A stretch of DNA of 64,000 bases from Pyrinomonadaceae bacterium (lineage in GTDB: Bacteria; Acidobacteriota; Blastocatellia; Pyrinomonadales; Pyrinomonadaceae): the NCBI GenBank assembly GCA_030841105.1, contig JAVEDE010000125.1:1-64000 (forward strand), read 5' to 3'. Position numbers and translations under genes: made by a program. How positions within the stretch are numbered: position 1 is the first letter of the stretch; every line of letters begins with the position of its first letter. Below, in pieces: positions 36,421-45,048 of this stretch. The notes beneath the pieces were generated by a model. The model did no database searches and was not told where the DNA came from. It was given only the letters and a program-made list of their open reading frames with translations.

Positions 36421-36780
36421 AAGGATTCTCCCGCCCGCCGGCGGGACTTCTCCCGCGGCGGCGGGGCCTCCGAAGCCCCTTCACCCTTGAGAGGTAAGAA
36501 GCCCCTCCGCCATCCGGCGGTACACTGCCTTCTGCTGAATCATGTTCATGAGGTATGCCTCCGCGTAGCCTGACGTGGCCGCCGGCCACGTGTCGCGTGG
36601 TTAAGAACGCCTCGCAAGACGCTGGGATTATCCACCAAGTCGCGCAAAAGTCCATAAACTTTTTCGCACCGCATTGCGGCCCCAACTTGTCGTCAGGGGC
36701 CCCCAATCTGGTCAGGTAGCCATCTACTTGCCAGTCTCTCACCCACGCCCTCAGGGGTAGTGTTGCAAAATTAAAGTCTT
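36421..36780. other. 360-base gap
   Basis: Contains the ribosome-binding region of the H1-like gene and otherwise no supported gene. Several short GC-rich inverted repeats (for example CCGCCGGCGGG near 36435) are present, but none has a T-run. Confidence 0.45.
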
Positions 36781-37818
36781 TTATGGTTTCACTTTGAGTT
36801 CCAGCACGTCGCGCCCGCTGAAGTCTGTAGGGTACTGGCGCTGCCGGGCTATCCTGAGCGCCAGCGCTTCGTATGACTCCATCCCGCTGTGGGGTTGTTG
36901 AACCACGGCCTGAATTACGCGCCCGCGCTCGACGCGCAATAAGACTTTCACCATGCGTCCCTTGAGGGCGTCGGTAGGGGTGGCTCTTCCGATCTTCGCC
37001 TCATCCTTTCTGCCCGGGGCTGAAGCGTTTTGCGTCTTCGGATGTTTGTCCGACTGCCCTACCCTTTTTTCGATGTTAGGGTCGGGAGACTTGGGTGGCT
37101 GCTCCCGCGCGGGAGTCTCTGCGGTCGCGGGCCGGCCGGCAGTTGACGTGTGCTCTTTCGTTGTTTCTGAAGATCGAGCGATCTCGGCGGGAGTGGCAAC
37201 TCCGGGGTCGGCGGCAAGTGGCGCGACGTTCGTGATCGTCGCGCTATTCCGTATCCCCGAAATAATAGTGAACAGCAGAAGTGCGGCGATGACTGTCGCG
37301 TAAACAACCCTCTCGCGACCGAATCGCTTCGAGTGCGCCGCCAGCGCCGCCCCCACCTCAAACATCAACCGCTCTTCGACCTGCGTCGAGAGGGCGGGTT
37401 GGCCGTCGGCGGGAAGTAATGAAGCTGTCGCGGCGGTAGCGGGGAGCGGTAGGACATTCAGCGACCCGACCGTGTGAGGGATGTTCGACGCGCCTCCGCC
37501 GGACGGCGCATCAAGCAACCCCTGTATTAACTTCTGCTCGCCCTCTCGAACCGTCCTCTCAGGCGGCTTGATCAAGGGGTTGAAGTTAAACGAAGCGCCC
37601 GCCAAAGATAGTGCGACATAGACTGCCTCAAGTCCCCTCAGATCCCCGATTCTGGCGTCAACCAGCCTGCCATCTTCGAAATAAAAAGTCGCCGGCGACT
37701 CCGCGTAGTCTATCTGCAACCGCCCGGTCTTCCGCTGGCCGTGAAGCATCTTGATGAGTCCTGGCAGGGAATAGTCATCAAGGTGGCCGGTTAAAACCAT
37801 GAAGTGCATGTGCCGCAT
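36781..37818 (-). CDS. DUF4388 domain protein with TM segment and TonB-C-like end
   Basis: 345 aa. The N-terminus (about 7-95) matches DUF4388 (PATAN-like): LTGHLDDYSLPGLIKMLHGQ, KTGRLQI, then FYFEDGRLVDARIGDLRG. A single transmembrane segment is at about 165-190 (VVYATVIAALLLFTII). A Pro/Lys-rich spacer follows and then a C-terminal VKVLLRVERGRVIQAVVQQP domain like TonB-C. This layout puts DUF4388 in the cytoplasm and the C-terminal domain in the periplasm. DUF4388 proteins often act in motility or polarity signalling. It is followed 53 bases later by a TonB-C gene on the same strand (37872-38921). Confidence 0.75.
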   Translation of the reverse strand: MRHMHFMVLTGHLDDYSLPGLIKMLHGQRKTGRLQIDYAESPATFYFEDGRLVDARIGDLRGLEAVYVALSLAGASFNFNPLIKPPERTVREGEQKLIQGLLDAPSGGGASNIPHTVGSLNVLPLPATAATASLLPADGQPALSTQVEERLMFEVGAALAAHSKRFGRERVVYATVIAALLLFTIISGIRNSATITNVAPLAADPGVATPAEIARSSETTKEHTSTAGRPATAETPAREQPPKSPDPNIEKRVGQSDKHPKTQNASAPGRKDEAKIGRATPTDALKGRMVKVLLRVERGRVIQAVVQQPHSGMESYEALALRIARQRQYPTDFSGRDVLELKVKP

Positions 37819-37871
37819 CAGTTATTCGATCCTCGTCTTCTTAAGGCGACCGGGGTGAACTTCTCCCCGTC

Positions 37872-38921
37872 TCAACGGGGGTCAAAAGGAAAACTATAGC
37901 TCAGGAGACCTTTAGCTTTGAACGGCTGCCGCCCCGCCCGGAACGGGAGGAAACCGGCACGCAGTGCGGCGTCTTCGGCGACCCGCCGCAGCGCCTGTGG
38001 GCCTTCGACCGCGCGCGAGTATATGACCCGCCCGGTTTCATCTATGACGACTTTGACGGTCACGGTAATGGGGGTCGCAGCCCGTCTCCAGTTGATCGGA
38101 TACGCGGGTTTCGGCAGGCTGAGAGCCTTATCATTGAGCAACCCGACGTCCGGCAGCTTGTCGGCTTCTGCCTCCATGCCCGTCGCGACGTCGAGTCTCT
38201 TTCGCGACGCCTCTCCACCCGCGGATAGGCCGACGCCGGGGGGAGAGGCCGGCGCGACTACTCCTTCGTGACCACCCGCCATGAATTCGCTCTGAGGGAA
38301 TGAATCTTCGACCGCGGGCGCCAGCGCGTCGGGGCTATCAGCCCAGGCGTCTTCAGCCAAGGGCGGCGCTCCGTCCTCGCCTCCCGAGTAATAAACGATG
38401 GTGCGGTAAGTCACCTCGACCGGCTCAAGTCTCTGGCGGCCAGCTTCTGAGACTACGACGGACGAAGTCATCTTTACCCAATTACCCGCCGCGTCGAATT
38501 CGTAGGAGTACTCTGTGCGGCCGAGGACGACGCCCCGCTCGTTGCGGACGGTCGTCCTCAGCAGGTGCCCCTGATCGTCGTACTCGTGTGTCTCTTGACC
38601 GAGGGTGCTACTGACCACCGGGTAGGTTTTGTTATCAACCCGTTTACCGCTCGTATCGTACGCGGTCAGTTCGAGCAGTGAACGGCGGCCTTCGACTGGG
38701 CCGTCCGCCCCGAAGGCAACTTTAGCTACCTCCGTGCGGAGGCGTCGAACCGGCCCGCGCAGCCCGTCCTGTTGCCGGTTGCTGTTGAGGATTTTAAGGG
38801 GCGACACGCTCCGCCGGTCATCACTGCGCGATTGCGGCCGGAGGCTCTGACTCAGGGAGAGTAAACAGACGACCGAGAGCAGGACGGGGAAAAGACGTCT
38901 GAGTAAATTGAGATAATTCAT
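37872..38921 (-). CDS. TonB-C (energy-transducer) domain protein, exported
   Basis: 349 aa from ATG at 38921. An N-terminal signal or anchor segment (about 8-30, LFPVLLSVVCLLSLSQSL) is followed by a beta-rich RHS-like stretch (HEYDDQGHLLRTTVRNERG, then YSYEFDAAGNWVKMT). The C-terminal domain (about 260-349) is TonB-C-like: PITVTVKVVIDETGRVIYSR, then DAALRAGFLPF. Unlike canonical TonB it has no Pro/Lys spacer, so it may be a stand-alone periplasmic protein. It lies upstream of and close to the DUF4388 gene and probably forms a transcription unit with it. Confidence 0.75.
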   Translation of the reverse strand: MNYLNLLRRLFPVLLSVVCLLSLSQSLRPQSRSDDRRSVSPLKILNSNRQQDGLRGPVRRLRTEVAKVAFGADGPVEGRRSLLELTAYDTSGKRVDNKTYPVVSSTLGQETHEYDDQGHLLRTTVRNERGVVLGRTEYSYEFDAAGNWVKMTSSVVVSEAGRQRLEPVEVTYRTIVYYSGGEDGAPPLAEDAWADSPDALAPAVEDSFPQSEFMAGGHEGVVAPASPPGVGLSAGGEASRKRLDVATGMEAEADKLPDVGLLNDKALSLPKPAYPINWRRAATPITVTVKVVIDETGRVIYSRAVEGPQALRRVAEDAALRAGFLPFRAGRQPFKAKGLLSYSFPFDPR

Positions 38922-39130
38922 GGTGGAGCAGGTTCGTCGCTTGGCCGACGGGTCAAAGGGGGGCGAAGGCAAAATCTATCACTAGGCTAGTTAATTCACA
39001 AGGGTGCGCGGCGCAAAAATCCTGCCTGAAAGCTACAAGATGTTGAGCCGGTTGGATTCCAAAGCGCAAGGTATAGACAGGAGGTTCGACTCTCGTGAGG
39101 AGCCGCGCTGGCGGTGTAGCCGGAAAAGTT

Positions 39131-39622
39131 CTAGCTGGTGCAGTCAATGTTCGCGCCGACGACCCTCGTCGTCACGCTGCCATTCGCGTTAACGGTGATG
39201 CGAAATTTAACGTGCCCCATCAAGCTATCAGTTGTCCCCGATTTGTTGAGCGCGAAGTTGAAGACGTAGGTGAAACTGGTGGGCGACGGCCCGCTGGATT
39301 CCAGACGGCCTGTGCCGACGGCCTTATACGTGCCGCGGCTGGTCAGCCCGGAGCCGGTAATCTTGTCCGCGTTGATATCGCCCTCAATAACCCCCTGACC
39401 GCCGCCCTCGCGGGTGACTTTGTACTGCACCTGAAATTCGCCGGTCAGGCGAATTCTTTTCTCGGAACACGCCGTCGGCAGAGTGCGATTAAACGGGATG
39501 TTCCGGGCGACCGAGACGGGAGGAGTTTGCGCCCGTGCCGGAGCCGCCACGACGACAGGGAGCAGAATCATTGTCGTTAATGCCACCGATAATATCGAAG
39601 GCGCTAGTATTCTTTCGTTCAT
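39131..39622 (-). CDS. Small secreted beta-rich protein, unknown
   Basis: 163 aa from the ATG at 39622 (MNERILAPSILSV); ATG at 39628 is the alternative. A signal peptide of about 30 residues ends AARA/RAQ. The mature part is beta-rich: IRLTGEFQVQYKVTREGGGQ and then FRITVNANGSVTTRVVGA. Two Cys (early in the mature chain and at the end) could form a disulfide. No family recognised. GGGAGG upstream supports the start. Confidence 0.6.
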   Translation of the reverse strand: MNERILAPSILSVALTTMILLPVVVAAPARAQTPPVSVARNIPFNRTLPTACSEKRIRLTGEFQVQYKVTREGGGQGVIEGDINADKITGSGLTSRGTYKAVGTGRLESSGPSPTSFTYVFNFALNKSGTTDSLMGHVKFRITVNANGSVTTRVVGANIDCTS

Positions 39623-39829
39623 AGACATCCTCCCTTAGCCGGCGAGTGGTGACGGCACGCTTCACACTGATCATCAGCCCCGAGAGCGGGAGTGTAAACG
39701 ATCTCTGACCTATATCTCTAACCCCCGGCTCTGGGAGTGGTCGTATCCATCTCGGAAATTTTTAGCAGATTAAAAACAACCCTTGTGCCCGCCCCCGCGT
39801 TGGGATGCAGATAGTTCTCCACAACAATC

Positions 39830-41350
39830 TCACGTCATCGGCTTGATCAAGATAGGGGTAACACAGCGCCAGCCGGGCGGGTCGTCGCCGTTCGCGTACA
39901 CCTTAACCCCAAGCGCCCGGAGCGCCAGCACCTGATCGTCGAAGCTAAATTCCTCAGGGTTCCCCCGCGCGAAGGACATACGTATACTCAACCTGCCGAG
40001 GGCGTCGGCGCGTTGGCGGGCCGGGCCGATTTGCACTTCGAGCCGGTTTACGGTGTCCTCCAGTTGCCGTTTCTCCTGAGCCGCTTGCGTCATTTCCCGC
40101 TCAATGTATGGCCGGAGGATCGGATCCGTCACCGAAGCGCGCAGGTGAGAAGCTAACGCCCTGAGACTAACATCCGTTTGCTCAAGCGCCCGCCTCGCCG
40201 CCAGAAGGTCGGCGGCTAGCCGGGGATCGAGGTCCGCCGCCTCGATTTCGTCGAGCGTCCCCCCGACACCGCACTCCAGCAAGGCGGCGCACACCTGTTC
40301 CCACGCCCACCGGTGAACGGGTTCGAGGTTGACGGCCTTTCCCCGACAGCCCGTGTCGAACGCCCGCCAGCGGCTCCCGCAGCGGTATTTCAGATACTCA
40401 TACTTACCCCGCTTGAAGTAGTTGCGGATCATGTGCGACCCGCACTCGGCGCAGAAGATGTGGCTGCGCAGGAGCGTGGGGTATTCACGACTTTTGGGCA
40501 TGCGCGCCGTCCTGCTTCGGATATTCTGTCGGCACGTTTCAAAAAGTTCTTCGGAGATGATCGCCGGGCGGACGCCGTCGGGCAGGCGCACTTGTTCCGC
40601 TTCGGGCTGCGGCAGATCACGCCCTCTTTTGTCTCGCTTTGTTTTACAGCAGATTTCCTCCCCTATGTATGAGCGGGAGTTGAGAATCATGGACACGGTG
40701 CCGGAAGACCATCTGGCACCCGGGCGTTTGTCGGATTTGGGGGAGGGGATATTTTCACGATTAAAGGTGGACGCGATCTTGTGCATGCCGTGCCCATTGG
40801 CACACATCGCAAAGATGCGGCGGACGATGCGCGCTTCGCCTTCATCTATGCGATACGCCCTTGCGTCCGGATCAGGGCGGTAGCCGTAAAGATTCCAGCC
40901 GGTGAAGACGGGTATCCCCAGTAGCAGTTTGGCGCGGCGGCCGCGGGTAACCCTCTCTTGCAACTTCTGGTGCTCAACTCGGGCGGCGTAAGCCTCGGCG
41001 GCGTATGCCTCGCCTGTCACGAATATCAAACGGCACCCGGCGCGCGCGCACTCGTCGGCGAGGATGGAGAAATGCGCCTCGTTCCGCGTGAGGCGATCCA
41101 CCGAGTACACGATGAGCGCTTGAAATATTCCTGTCTTGACGTCGGCGCGGGCGAGGGATAGTTTCGGGCGGGCGAAGAGTTCCGTGCCGGAGAAGATTTC
41201 CTCATAGGCGCGGGCGACCGTATAGCCGAGACTGGCGGCGTGCGCGGCGCAGGCTTCTCGTTGGGTATCGAGCGAAGTCCCTTCGGCCAGGAGGTTCGTG
41301 GAAACGCGGCAGTAGAGCAGGGCGGACATTTCGCTGGTGTCTTGAAGCAT
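39830..41350 (-). CDS. Large serine recombinase (site-specific integrase)
   Basis: 506 aa. The N-terminal resolvase domain has LLYCRVST, whose Ser (residue 17) is the catalytic nucleophile, followed by DTQREACAAHAASLGY and VYSVDRLTRN. The recombinase domain (about 160-260) has GYRPDPDARAYRIDEGEARI and ARWSSGTVSMILNSRSYIG. A zinc ribbon (FCAECGSHM, then YRCGS and a later C) and a coiled-coil region (about 370-450) complete the large-serine-integrase layout. Such enzymes integrate phages and conjugative elements at attP/attB sites. The neighbouring HNH and excisionase-like genes fit a small integrated element. Confidence 0.9.
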   Translation of the reverse strand: MLQDTSEMSALLYCRVSTNLLAEGTSLDTQREACAAHAASLGYTVARAYEEIFSGTELFARPKLSLARADVKTGIFQALIVYSVDRLTRNEAHFSILADECARAGCRLIFVTGEAYAAEAYAARVEHQKLQERVTRGRRAKLLLGIPVFTGWNLYGYRPDPDARAYRIDEGEARIVRRIFAMCANGHGMHKIASTFNRENIPSPKSDKRPGARWSSGTVSMILNSRSYIGEEICCKTKRDKRGRDLPQPEAEQVRLPDGVRPAIISEELFETCRQNIRSRTARMPKSREYPTLLRSHIFCAECGSHMIRNYFKRGKYEYLKYRCGSRWRAFDTGCRGKAVNLEPVHRWAWEQVCAALLECGVGGTLDEIEAADLDPRLAADLLAARRALEQTDVSLRALASHLRASVTDPILRPYIEREMTQAAQEKRQLEDTVNRLEVQIGPARQRADALGRLSIRMSFARGNPEEFSFDDQVLALRALGVKVYANGDDPPGWRCVTPILIKPMT

Positions 41351-41506
41351 ATGAGTTCGATCCCGGTGTAGGTGTGTAGCTGATGATGTGGGTCTTAGGG
41401 TAAAGAGTTAGCCGTGGTCGAAATTCGCTAATTCGTGATCCTGACACGCCCGCCGTGCCAAATGATGGCTCAAGTTTTCCTAGGACTTTGAGCTAAGTGT
41501 CTCCCG

Positions 41507-41857
41507 TCAAAATTCATATAATTTGATCTCGCTTAATAGTCGGTCGCCCTTTTTCGAGTTGCATGTTCGGTGGACGAGTCGCACGTTGTCAGGCGTGTGT
41601 GACCCGCCGGATGTCAGAGGCGTAACATGGTCAATACCCATTTCATGCACGGAGACGAACAGCCCGCACAGGTAGCAGGTTTCGCGGTCGCGTTCTCGGA
41701 TTGCATCGCGCGAAATATCCATGACCTTAACGTCGTGCTTTTCCGCGCGCCGCCGGGCGTTACGGTCTGCGTCGCGGCGTCGTCGTATGATGAGCCGCCG
41801 GATGCGCTCCTCCTGCGATAACCGTTGCCTGTTTCGTCGCATGCTTGGTTGCACCAT
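41507..41857 (-). CDS. HNH endonuclease
   Basis: 116 aa from ATG at 41857. After an Arg-rich helix (about 1-45) comes an HNH nuclease core: CYLCG, IDHVTPLTSGGSHTPDNVRL, then HRTCNSKKGDR, with the DH-x-x-P motif and second Cys pair intact. The ATG follows by one base the stop of the gene at 41859-42170, so the two are co-transcribed. Small HNH proteins of this kind act as phage-encoded or element-encoded endonucleases. Confidence 0.85.
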   Translation of the reverse strand: MVQPSMRRNRQRLSQEERIRRLIIRRRRDADRNARRRAEKHDVKVMDISRDAIRERDRETCYLCGLFVSVHEMGIDHVTPLTSGGSHTPDNVRLVHRTCNSKKGDRLLSEIKLYEF

Positions 41858-41858
41858 T

Positions 41859-42170
41859 CTATTTACGCTTCTGGATATAGTTGCCGTCAGAATCAACGAC
41901 GCCGCCGCGCTGGAAGTCCAGATCGCGGCGTTCGGCTATGCAAAACAGCCACGCCAGATCGGCCGGGGAAGCTTGAATCTCGCCGCCGCTCTCAGGCGCG
42001 TAGAAAATCCGCGACTCCGTGACTTCCGCCGCTTCGACAAGGGCGGATAGCAGGGCGTTTCTGACTAGCTTCGGAGCGGTCGGATCGTTCACGAAAACGG
42101 CCACGCGGCGCGCGTTGCGTTCGTGTTCTTTAGTCGGCGTGAGCGGAATTTGTTTGAGTCGTGCGGCCAT
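41859..42170 (-). CDS. Small hypothetical protein, element-associated
   Basis: 103 aa, basic N-terminus (MAARLKQIPLTPTKEHERNA), middle RNALLSALVEAAEVTES and a C-terminal DLDFQRGGVVDSDGNYIQKR. No family recognised. It lies in a tight minus-strand run: gene at 42225-42425, then this one, then the HNH gene one base later. It likely shares their promoter at 42459-42487. Confidence 0.6.
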   Translation of the reverse strand: MAARLKQIPLTPTKEHERNARRVAVFVNDPTAPKLVRNALLSALVEAAEVTESRIFYAPESGGEIQASPADLAWLFCIAERRDLDFQRGGVVDSDGNYIQKRK

Positions 42171-42224
42171 GATGCGATCCTTTCCAGAGAGGGTCGCGGC
42201 TTCACACCGCGCCCCTGTGTTGAC

Positions 42225-42425
42225 TTAGGCTGCTTGCGCCAATTCGCCAGTTTCGGACAACTCCAACCGCAACTCGAAAAGGTCGGCGTCGGCGTCACTG
42301 GCGGCGCGCATGAGAGCATCAAGACTTTCGTAGTCGTCGGTCTGGATGTCGCGGGCGATGCGCGAGATTAAGTTGATCGTGCGTTTCAGGGCTTCCAGTT
42401 TCTTTTCGGTGGCGGTCATTGTCAT
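42225..42425 (-). CDS. Small acidic hypothetical protein
   Basis: 66 aa from ATG at 42425, helical and acidic (RTINLISRIARDIQTDDYES, then DADLFELRLELSETGEL). No family recognised. It is the first gene of the minus-strand run in the recombinase element and lies about 30 bases behind a strong promoter. The frame is open further upstream, but that part overlaps the promoter/operator. Confidence 0.55.
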   Translation of the reverse strand: MTMTATEKKLEALKRTINLISRIARDIQTDDYESLDALMRAASDADADLFELRLELSETGELAQAA

Positions 42426-42458
42426 GTGCTCCGTTCGTGGTGTTGTCTGACAGAAAGA

Positions 42459-42487
42459 ACTATACACGCGAGTTAATAGTTTGTCAA
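42459..42487 (-). promoter_or_regulatory. Promoter with operator-like spacer, minus strand
   Basis: Reading the minus strand: TTGACA (42482-42487), a 17-base spacer containing CTATTAACTCGCGTG, then TATAGT (42459-42464). The spacer-to-minus-10 block recurs at 42493-42516 and 42774-42796, so it is likely an operator as well as a promoter. Confidence 0.75.
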
Positions 42488-42492
42488 CAGAA

Positions 42493-42516
42493 ATATACAC
42501 GCGAGTTAATAGTTTG
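42493..42516 (-). promoter_or_regulatory. Second copy of the operator block
   Basis: TATACACGCGAGTTAATAGT as at 42461-42480, but without a matching -35, so probably a pure operator copy. Confidence 0.6.
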
Positions 42517-42538
42517 TGGAGTGGCGAAAAGAAAATGT

Positions 42539-42568
42539 TTGAATTATTTATGCACGCGTGTGTATAGT
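42539..42568 (+). promoter_or_regulatory. Promoter of the excisionase-like gene
   Basis: TTGAAT (42539-42544), an 18-base spacer and TATAGT (42563-42568), sharing the CGCGTGTGTATAGT end with the operator block. The ATG is 8 bases past the -10, so the transcript is probably leaderless. Confidence 0.6.
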
Positions 42569-42575
42569 ATGCGGC

Positions 42576-42764
42576 ATGACACTTCTCACAACATCAGAGG
42601 CAGCCGAGCGGTTAGGGGTAACGCGCTTTCGGGTGAATGCTCTTATTAAATCGGGGCGGCTTAAGGCAGAAAAGAAGGGGCAGATTTATCTAATTGATGA
42701 ACGCGATCTAAAAGACGTTATGGTTCGGAAAGCCGGACGCCCACCTAAAAAGCCCTCAAAATAA
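42576..42764 (+). CDS. Excisionase-like helix-turn-helix protein
   Basis: 62 aa with a MerR/excisionase-type helix-turn-helix: TTSEAAERLGVTRFRVNALI, then SGRLKAEKKGQIYLIDERDL and a basic RPPKKPSK tail. Such proteins bind att sites or promoters of mobile elements. It is divergent from the minus-strand run and flanked on both sides by the same operator block, so it is the obvious candidate regulator of that element. Confidence 0.8.
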   Translation: MTLLTTSEAAERLGVTRFRVNALIKSGRLKAEKKGQIYLIDERDLKDVMVRKAGRPPKKPSK

Positions 42765-42767
42765 TCC

Positions 42768-42796
42768 TTGATAAACTATTAACTCGCGCGTATAGT
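42768..42796 (+). promoter_or_regulatory. Promoter/operator of the second HNH gene
   Basis: TTGATA (42768-42773), a 17-base spacer with CTATTAACTCGCGCG, TATAGT (42791-42796). The ATG at 42803 coincides with the expected start site, so the mRNA is probably leaderless. Confidence 0.7.
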
Positions 42797-42802
42797 TATC
42801 TC

Positions 42803-43228
42803 ATGAAAATCACTGAGTCGCCAGTTGCGTTAGAAATTTATAATGCTACTGGTCGTATCCCTCGGCATTGTGAGGCGTGCGGCAAGTGGAAGAGTCCTAC
42901 AGAGTGGAGAGGTAAATTTAAGCGGCACGGTAACACTTGCGCCGATTGCAGAATAGCTCCTAAAAGGGAATGTTTGCCCGCCCGCCTACGCTTTTCCATT
43001 CTTCAACGCGATAAATTCACATGCCAATACTGCGGACGTTCCGTGCCTTCTGTCGTGCTGCACGTTGATCACATATTGCCCCTCTCAAGTGGCGGCACTA
43101 ACAATCCGACAAACTTAGTAGCCGCATGCGCTGACTGTAACTTAGGAAAGTTTACTCTGACCGTTCTCCCGCCGAAGATGAGGAGGCCATCAACGAAGAA
43201 GGCGGGGAAGAAAAGCAGTAAGAAGTGA
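42803..43228 (+). CDS. HNH endonuclease with extra zinc knuckle
   Basis: 141 aa. The N-terminal half has CEACGKWKSPTEWRG and CADCR, a zinc knuckle. The C-terminal half is an HNH core: CQYCG, LHVDHILPLSSGGTNNPTNL, then ADCNLGK. The tail is Lys-rich (KKAGKKSSKK). It is transcribed from the operator-bearing promoter at 42768. The linker after the gene (AAAAGCAGTAAGAAGT) is the same as one seen before the pentapeptide-TIR gene at 46583, which ties this element to the neighbouring array. Confidence 0.85.
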   Translation: MKITESPVALEIYNATGRIPRHCEACGKWKSPTEWRGKFKRHGNTCADCRIAPKRECLPARLRFSILQRDKFTCQYCGRSVPSVVLHVDHILPLSSGGTNNPTNLVAACADCNLGKFTLTVLPPKMRRPSTKKAGKKSSKK

Positions 43229-43293
43229 GCGAGCAAATTAGTATCGCAGTAGCGGGCTAACTTCGTTTGTTGGAAGTCATAAGGAGTAGTTAG

Positions 43294-44115
43294 TTGTCTG
43301 ACAATAATCCTCAAACACCTGCCAACCCTCAAACACCTGCCATACGAGGTAAAGTGACATTCGACGGGTCAACAGCGTCGGTTGTTAAGTACGGCATCAT
43401 CCAATTTCTCAGAGGAAACAAAATATCACGCGCTTTAACTGCTGTTCTTGCTGTCGGAATGCTCGTGTTAGGTGTCGTTATTTTTATTGGTCTGACGCGT
43501 ATTCCTCAATACGCTTCTATAATGCTTGGCTTCGGCGCGTTTCAGCTTTTATGGTTAGTGACAATCGCAGGAAATGAATTTACTCTCACGTTCCCGATTC
43601 AAGATGCCACAAAAGAGCGTCAAAAGGCAGAGCAAGATGTGAAAGAGTCGAAAGACCCTAATGACATCCTGACTTTAGACTTCAAGCGTTTGAATGAATA
43701 TTACGTAATCAATCAAAATCAAGCTAAGTCTAGTTTCCGATGGGCGGTTTTCGCCATGCTTTTTGGATTCGCAACAATTGTCTCAGGTATTTGGCTCTTC
43801 TATTTCAAGCGAGATGTTCCCGATACATTTATGGCTTCCCTCTCAACAGCGGCCGGGGTAGTTGTCAACTTAGTATCAGGGATGTTTCTTTATCTCCACC
43901 ACAAGACACAGGAACGTTCCTTACATTATTACGGACAGCTGTCTCGAATTCAGAACGTTGCGCTAGCGATACGTTTGGTCGAGGCGCAACCGGATGATGA
44001 AGCCAAGATCGAATCAAGAAATAAAGTTATAGACCAATTGCTAAAGACGCATGTTATCCATAATGATTCTGACCAGCCAAACAGTTCACTGGGCGCGGCA
44101 GAAATTGCAGGTTAA
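43294..44115 (+). CDS. Membrane protein with TRADD-N-associated-type membrane domain
   Basis: 273 aa from TTG at 43294, after AAGGAG. Two N-terminal hydrophobic segments (about 45-65 and 72-92) and two more (about 147-170 and 185-205) surround the amphipathic segment LDFKRLNEYYVINQNQAKSS. The run QAKSSFRWAVFAML and then FYLHHKTQERSLHYYGQLSR-like end match the pattern I associate with the TRADD-N-associated membrane domain found in bacterial conflict systems; this is a tentative call. It overlaps into an operon with the next gene two bases later. Confidence 0.6.
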   Translation: MSDNNPQTPANPQTPAIRGKVTFDGSTASVVKYGIIQFLRGNKISRALTAVLAVGMLVLGVVIFIGLTRIPQYASIMLGFGAFQLLWLVTIAGNEFTLTFPIQDATKERQKAEQDVKESKDPNDILTLDFKRLNEYYVINQNQAKSSFRWAVFAMLFGFATIVSGIWLFYFKRDVPDTFMASLSTAAGVVVNLVSGMFLYLHHKTQERSLHYYGQLSRIQNVALAIRLVEAQPDDEAKIESRNKVIDQLLKTHVIHNDSDQPNSSLGAAEIAG

Positions 44116-44117
44116 GT

Positions 44118-44993
44118 ATGGAAAGTATGCCTGAGCATAATCAACCTTCGAAGGAAGAGTTGCTAACTCTAAAGGACTTCATAGACGACCATCAAAAGGT
44201 TCTCGCTGTTATAGGCGTGCTCATCGCACTTTCAGTCTTTTGGGGCAATCAACCACTTAAGCATATTAGTTCATTCATTTCTTTCCTGTGCCTTGCAGCT
44301 ACTATTCCCCTGTTTTTAGAGATTTACTTAAAATTCAATCATAAAACTTCCTCTTGGCTGCTTATAGTATTTTTGAATATCTTTACGCCCCTGATGGGAT
44401 ATACGGCATGGTATCTGCTAATAGGCTTTCGATCTCAATGGAAAACTCAAATGTGGAATGTGATTTTTTGGGTTTTTGCCATTCCTGCGTGGTTAATTTA
44501 CAGGCGAATAAATTTATCCGAACGCATATTTAGTTGGTTGGCAAGTCATCATCTAAAAACGATGTTGCGAAATAATGAGAAGCTATTAGCAGCCTCGACA
44601 CTTCCAGATGAAGAGAATCAGAAATTTAGAGAAAAATGGACGGAAGAAGCTAAAGCTAAAATCCAGCCACCCCCCCCTCTTGAACGTAAAGCTCTACATA
44701 TTTATCTTAACGTTCTTGCAGGGGCACTTATGCTGCTCATTTTCGGCTATGTAGCTGACTATGCGAGCAAGAGGATTAATAACCGACTTGATAAGGTTTA
44801 TGAATCATATAATGCTGCGGAGGCCACCCCGTCCCCAACCACGACCCCAACGCCATCTGTTACTCCAACACCAACTGCTACTCCAACGCCTCATGCATCA
44901 GTTGACTTAACACCGACTCCCGCGCCGTCTCCTACTGCTCAAGCATCTCCTTCACCGATTCAAACTAAACGCCGCCGTTCTTCTTCAAGATAA
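44118..44993 (+). CDS. Multi-pass membrane protein with Pro/Thr-rich tail
   Basis: 291 aa, with about six hydrophobic segments (roughly 27-45, 52-68, 79-100, 110-128, 198-216) and a C-terminal tail (about 235-291) of Thr-Pro-Thr repeats ending KRRRSSSR. No family recognised. It starts two bases after the TRADD-N-type gene, so they are a two-gene unit. The stop codon is embedded in a perfect terminator hairpin. Confidence 0.65.
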   Translation: MESMPEHNQPSKEELLTLKDFIDDHQKVLAVIGVLIALSVFWGNQPLKHISSFISFLCLAATIPLFLEIYLKFNHKTSSWLLIVFLNIFTPLMGYTAWYLLIGFRSQWKTQMWNVIFWVFAIPAWLIYRRINLSERIFSWLASHHLKTMLRNNEKLLAASTLPDEENQKFREKWTEEAKAKIQPPPPLERKALHIYLNVLAGALMLLIFGYVADYASKRINNRLDKVYESYNAAEATPSPTTTPTPSVTPTPTATPTPHASVDLTPTPAPSPTAQASPSPIQTKRRRSSSR

Positions 44994-45033
44994 AAATGAG
45001 GCGACGCTTTGATCAAAGCGTCGCCTCATTTTT
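44992..45033. terminator. Perfect 21-bp-arm bidirectional terminator
   Basis: A 42-base palindrome with 21-base arms (GGCGACGCTTTGATC core) flanked by A- and T-runs, so it can stop transcription from both the plus-strand pair and the convergent minus-strand gene at 45049. Its core is the same hairpin seen in several junction elements (GGCGACG...CGTCGCC). Confidence 0.9.
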
Positions 45034-45048
45034 GCGGTAAGAAGTGAC

